Assembly (NCBI GenBank): GCA_045647785.1
Contig: JAZRMU010000085.1
Location: 1-8,149, forward strand
DNA from: SIG565 sp045647785
GTDB taxonomy: Bacteria > Bacillota > Clostridia > Oscillospirales > Acutalibacteraceae
DNA length: 8,149 bases
Direction of reading: 5' to 3'
This document shows positions 6,128 to 8,149 of this stretch, one piece after another. Below the pieces are notes generated by a model. That model made no database searches. It saw nothing but the letters and a program-made list of their open reading frames with translations, and was not told where the DNA came from. Each line of letters begins with the position of its first letter. Within the stretch, counting starts at the first letter, position 1. Position numbers and translations under genes: made by a program.

Positions 6128-7477
6128 ATGAAACAGCTACCTATCGAATTTGAAAATAGAATGAAGACCCTGCTCGGCGAGGAATTTGAAGCGTATGAAA
6201 GGCAGCTTAAAAATCCACCCGTTAAGGCATTCAGGGTTAATACAGATAAAATAAGCGTGGAGGATTTCAGCAAAATCAATGTTTTCGGAAGCCGCAAAAT
6301 CCCCTATGTTGATAACGGTTATTACCTTGACTACGACAAGGTTGGCAACCACCCATATCACCACGCAGGATTAATATATGTGCAGGAGCCCGCCGCTATG
6401 GCGCCTGCCGAATGCATCGACATCGAGCCCGATTGGTGTATACTCGATATGTGTGCAGCGCCGGGTGGCAAAAGCACGCAGCTTAAAAACAAGCTAGGCA
6501 GCCGTGGAGTTTTGGTGTCTAATGAAATCATCGCCTCACGCTGCAGAATACTCACAGGTAATATTGAGCGTTTGGGACTTCAGAACACCATTGTTACCTG
6601 TATGGATACCGCTCGCCTTGCCGCTACCTTTGACAGCACCTTCGACCTTGTTATGGTGGATGCCCCCTGCTCGGGCGAGGGTATGTTCAGAAAAGAAGAA
6701 ATCGCTATAGATGAATGGTCTGAAAACAATATTGCCTTGTGCGCAAGCCGTCAGCAAGAAATTTTGGATAATGCCGTAAAGGCACTAAAGAGCGGTGGAT
6801 ATATCATTTACGCTACCTGCACATTTTCGCTGGAGGAAAACGAAATGGCAGTTGATGCTTTTTTAAATCGCCACCCGGAATTCGAGCTGCTTCCTGTAAA
6901 TGAGCGAGTAGCAAAATCTACTGCAGACGGAATTAAATTCGATGGCTGCCAAACAGAAAACATTCACTTATTGCGCCGATTTTACCCGCACAAGGCGGCA
7001 GGTGAAGGTCAGTTTATGGCGCTGCTGCACCACACGGGCGAAAAATCGGCAGATTTTGCACCCGCAAAGGCGGACTCAAAGCCCGATAAAATCGTTACCG
7101 ATTTTTTGAACGATACATTATTGGATTACAACCCCGATTATGTTACTACTTATAGCGGCAACCCGATTTATTATAACGGAAGGCTGCCGATAAAGAGCGG
7201 CACCGCTTTTTGCTGCGGAGTAACTATCGGCGAGATTAGGAAAAATTACATTCTCCCCCACCACCAATTTTTTACGGCGCTAGGTCAAAATTTCAAGCGA
7301 AAAATTAATTTATCGCTTGACTCACCCGAGCTTACCAAATATCTGCACGGTGAGGAATTTGACACCGCTACAGAAAACGGCTGGGCTGTGGTTATGGTGG
7401 ATGGCTATCCCCTCGGTGGAGCAAAGGTTGTTGAGGGCAGAGCTAAAAATCATTACCCAAAGGGACTTCGAAAATAA
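6128..7477 (+). CDS. rsmF: rRNA cytosine-C5-methyltransferase, RsmF/NOL1-NOP2-Sun family
   Basis: This S-adenosylmethionine-dependent enzyme makes 5-methylcytosine in rRNA, probably 16S (around C1404/C1407 in characterised relatives), in the same helix 44 region as RsmE's target. Of 449 residues, the N-terminal part contains 'KAFRVNT' (33-39) and 'QEPAAM' (86-91). The Rossmann core shows the SAM loop DMCAAPGGKS (107-116), VDAPCSGEG (177-185) with the product-release Cys181, and TCTFS (230-234) with the nucleophile Cys231. 'RRFYPH' (283-288) and 'GEGQF' (292-296) close the catalytic domain. Residues 300-449 form the additional C-terminal, PUA-like RNA-binding region of RsmF-type proteins, ending in the typical 'KNHYPKGLR'. 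It starts with zero gap after rsmE and has only a poor ribosome site (GGGATCGGA), so it likely depends on coupling. The family is certain; the exact target base is inferred, hence the gene symbol is tentative. Confidence 0.92.
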   Translation: MKQLPIEFENRMKTLLGEEFEAYERQLKNPPVKAFRVNTDKISVEDFSKINVFGSRKIPYVDNGYYLDYDKVGNHPYHHAGLIYVQEPAAMAPAECIDIEPDWCILDMCAAPGGKSTQLKNKLGSRGVLVSNEIIASRCRILTGNIERLGLQNTIVTCMDTARLAATFDSTFDLVMVDAPCSGEGMFRKEEIAIDEWSENNIALCASRQQEILDNAVKALKSGGYIIYATCTFSLEENEMAVDAFLNRHPEFELLPVNERVAKSTADGIKFDGCQTENIHLLRRFYPHKAAGEGQFMALLHHTGEKSADFAPAKADSKPDKIVTDFLNDTLLDYNPDYVTTYSGNPIYYNGRLPIKSGTAFCCGVTIGEIRKNYILPHHQFFTALGQNFKRKINLSLDSPELTKYLHGEEFDTATENGWAVVMVDGYPLGGAKVVEGRAKNHYPKGLRK

Positions 7478-7499
7478 TTAATAAAAGCACAAAAAAGAC

Positions 7500-7533
7500 G
7501 GCAATTAAGAGTCGTATTATTAACGACAGTGCC
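7500..7533 (+). other. Two-part hairpin upstream of the terminator
   Basis: GTCGT (7511-7515) pairs with ACGAC (7523-7527) across a 7-base loop, and the outer GGCA (7500-7503) pairs with TGCC (7530-7533) across asymmetric internal bulges of 7 and 2 bases. It might stabilise the 3' end of the rsmE-rsmF message. It matches no RNA family I recognise and the pairing is short, so it may be chance. Confidence 0.3.
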
Positions 7534-7543
7534 ATGAAACCTT

Positions 7544-7576
7544 ATACCCGTGGTTTTTGAAACTGCGGGTATTTTT
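7544..7576 (+). terminator. Rho-independent terminator of rsmE-rsmF
   Basis: ATACCCG (7544-7550) pairs perfectly with CGGGTAT (7566-7572). The stem continues through two G-T wobbles and GTTT/AAAC to a 3-base loop, about 13 pairs in all. A run of five T (7572-7576) follows. It ends the methyltransferase operon ahead of the hydrolase promoter. Confidence 0.85.
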
Positions 7577-7587
7577 AAATATTCTCT

Positions 7588-7615
7588 TTGTTTGTTGGTC
7601 AAGTTATGCTATAAT
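7588..7615 (+). promoter_or_regulatory. Extended -10 promoter of the hydrolase gene
   Basis: A perfect TATAAT (7610-7615) is preceded by TGC, giving an extended -10 that can work with a weak -35. The best -35 is TTGTTT (7588-7593, 3 of 6) at a 16-base spacing. The leader to the ATG would be about 37 nt. Confidence 0.65.
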
Positions 7616-7658
7616 ACAACTAACCGATAAATAAGAATTTGACGAGGAGGTTCGCAAT

Positions 7659-8149
7659 ATGAAAATTCTTGAATTCGGCGATAAAAGCAAAAGAAAGCTT
7701 ATCCTTTTACACGGTTTCCAAAGTCCTTGGCACGTGTGGGAAAAGTATATTGAGCATTATAAAAATGACTTTCATATCATCGTTCCAATAATTTCAGGAC
7801 ACAACCCTGATGAAAAGGAAGATTTTGTTTCCTTTTCAAAGGATGCCAAAGAGCTTGAAGATTACATAATCTCAAACTACGGCGAAAAGGTTTACGGCAT
7901 TTTCGGTATGTCTATGGGCGGTGTGCTTACTGCAACCATGTGGCAGAATAACAGACTTAAGTTTAAAAAGATTATCTTTGACGGCTCGCCTATTGTATCT
8001 CAGAGCAGCTTTATTAAAAGTTTTACACGTAACTTTTATCTTAAGGTTACACATAAAACTCAACAAAGAGATAAAAAGACCTTGCAGCAGGCAAAGGTCA
8101 TCTGCCCAGAGGTGCATATGGATTATTTTGTAAAGATTCTTGATAATAT
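7659..8149 (+). CDS. Alpha/beta hydrolase, partial (C-terminus beyond right edge)
   Basis: The reading frame is open for 163 codons to the window edge. The ATG at 7659 has an excellent GAGGAGG (7644-7650) 8 bases upstream. The product begins with a beta-strand and oxyanion motif, LILLHGF (14-20), and has a nucleophile elbow GMSMGG (83-88) with catalytic Ser85. 'IIFDGSP' (105-111) is the strand usually found after the elbow; the catalytic His and probably the acid residue are off the edge. No signal peptide or membrane segment is visible, so it should be a cytoplasmic serine hydrolase (esterase, lipase or peptidase-like) of unknown substrate. Two hand-counted 60-base stretches are 35 and 38% G+C against 53% in one stretch of rsmF, a hint of different ancestry. 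It has its own promoter and is separated from rsmF by a terminator. Confidence 0.88.
   Translation, partial: MKILEFGDKSKRKLILLHGFQSPWHVWEKYIEHYKNDFHIIVPIISGHNPDEKEDFVSFSKDAKELEDYIISNYGEKVYGIFGMSMGGVLTATMWQNNRLKFKKIIFDGSPIVSQSSFIKSFTRNFYLKVTHKTQQRDKKTLQQAKVICPEVHMDYFVKILDN

Larger units (their letters stand above)
7478..7658. other. 181-bp intergenic region between rsmF and the hydrolase gene
   Basis: It contains, in order, an AT-rich stretch, a small two-part hairpin (7500-7533), a terminator (7544-7576), an extended -10 promoter (7588-7615) and the hydrolase ribosome site (GAGGAGG, 7644-7650). I see no coding potential here. Confidence 0.6.

Noticed and set aside
5884..6757. Several 65-137 codon frames antisense to or overlapping rsmE and rsmF
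   Set aside because: Both methyltransferases have complete diagnostic motifs on the plus strand; the overlapping frames show none.
7872..8133. Short frames on both strands inside the hydrolase gene
   Set aside because: The open plus-strand hydrolase frame from 7659, with its ribosome site and GMSMGG motif, explains this stretch.

Overview
The window reads as chromosomal DNA from a low-to-mid GC Bacillota, most likely a gut-type member of Clostridia. The reasons are consensus sigma-A promoters (TTGACA or near it, 17-bp spacers, TATAAT), strong GGAGG ribosome sites, TTG and GTG start options, a YtrA-type GntR/ABC module, and a surface protein with the His/Cys 'GHEWGEW' module common in gut Clostridia. 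No species can be named from the sequence alone. There are no tRNA, rRNA, CRISPR or insertion-sequence features.

Positions 1-2513 (minus strand) hold a GntR-regulated ABC transporter operon, transcribed right to left: a YtrA-like repressor (2151-2513), an ATPase (1252-2148) and a multi-spanning permease running off the left edge (1-1277). The genes are tightly packed or overlapping. In front lies an excellent promoter (2560-2588) with two inverted repeats, one over the -10 and one at the predicted transcription start, as expected for an autoregulated repressor.

Positions 2634-3966 (minus strand) form a two-gene unit with its own promoter (3938-3966) and terminator (2634-2667). It encodes a membrane-anchored extracellular protein with a His/Cys module and an acidic Asp/Gly tail (3238-3906), then, after 5 bp, a cytoplasmic SLOG/YpsA-like (DUF1273) protein (2666-3232). 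This is the least explained part of the window.

Positions 3980-5248 (minus strand) encode a SulP-family anion transporter that lacks the usual C-terminal STAS domain. It shares a 129-bp divergent promoter region with the next operon.

Positions 5378-7477 (plus strand) are two ribosomal RNA methyltransferases joined with no gap, RsmE (16S m3U1498) and an RsmF/NOL1-NOP2-Sun m5C enzyme. A 181-bp gap follows, with a small hairpin, a terminator and an extended -10 promoter. From 7659 to the right edge runs the first 163 residues of an alpha/beta hydrolase, whose DNA looks more AT-rich than its neighbours.

No clear new multi-gene system is present. The best candidates for follow-up are the surface-protein/SLOG pair and the double-dyad operator.
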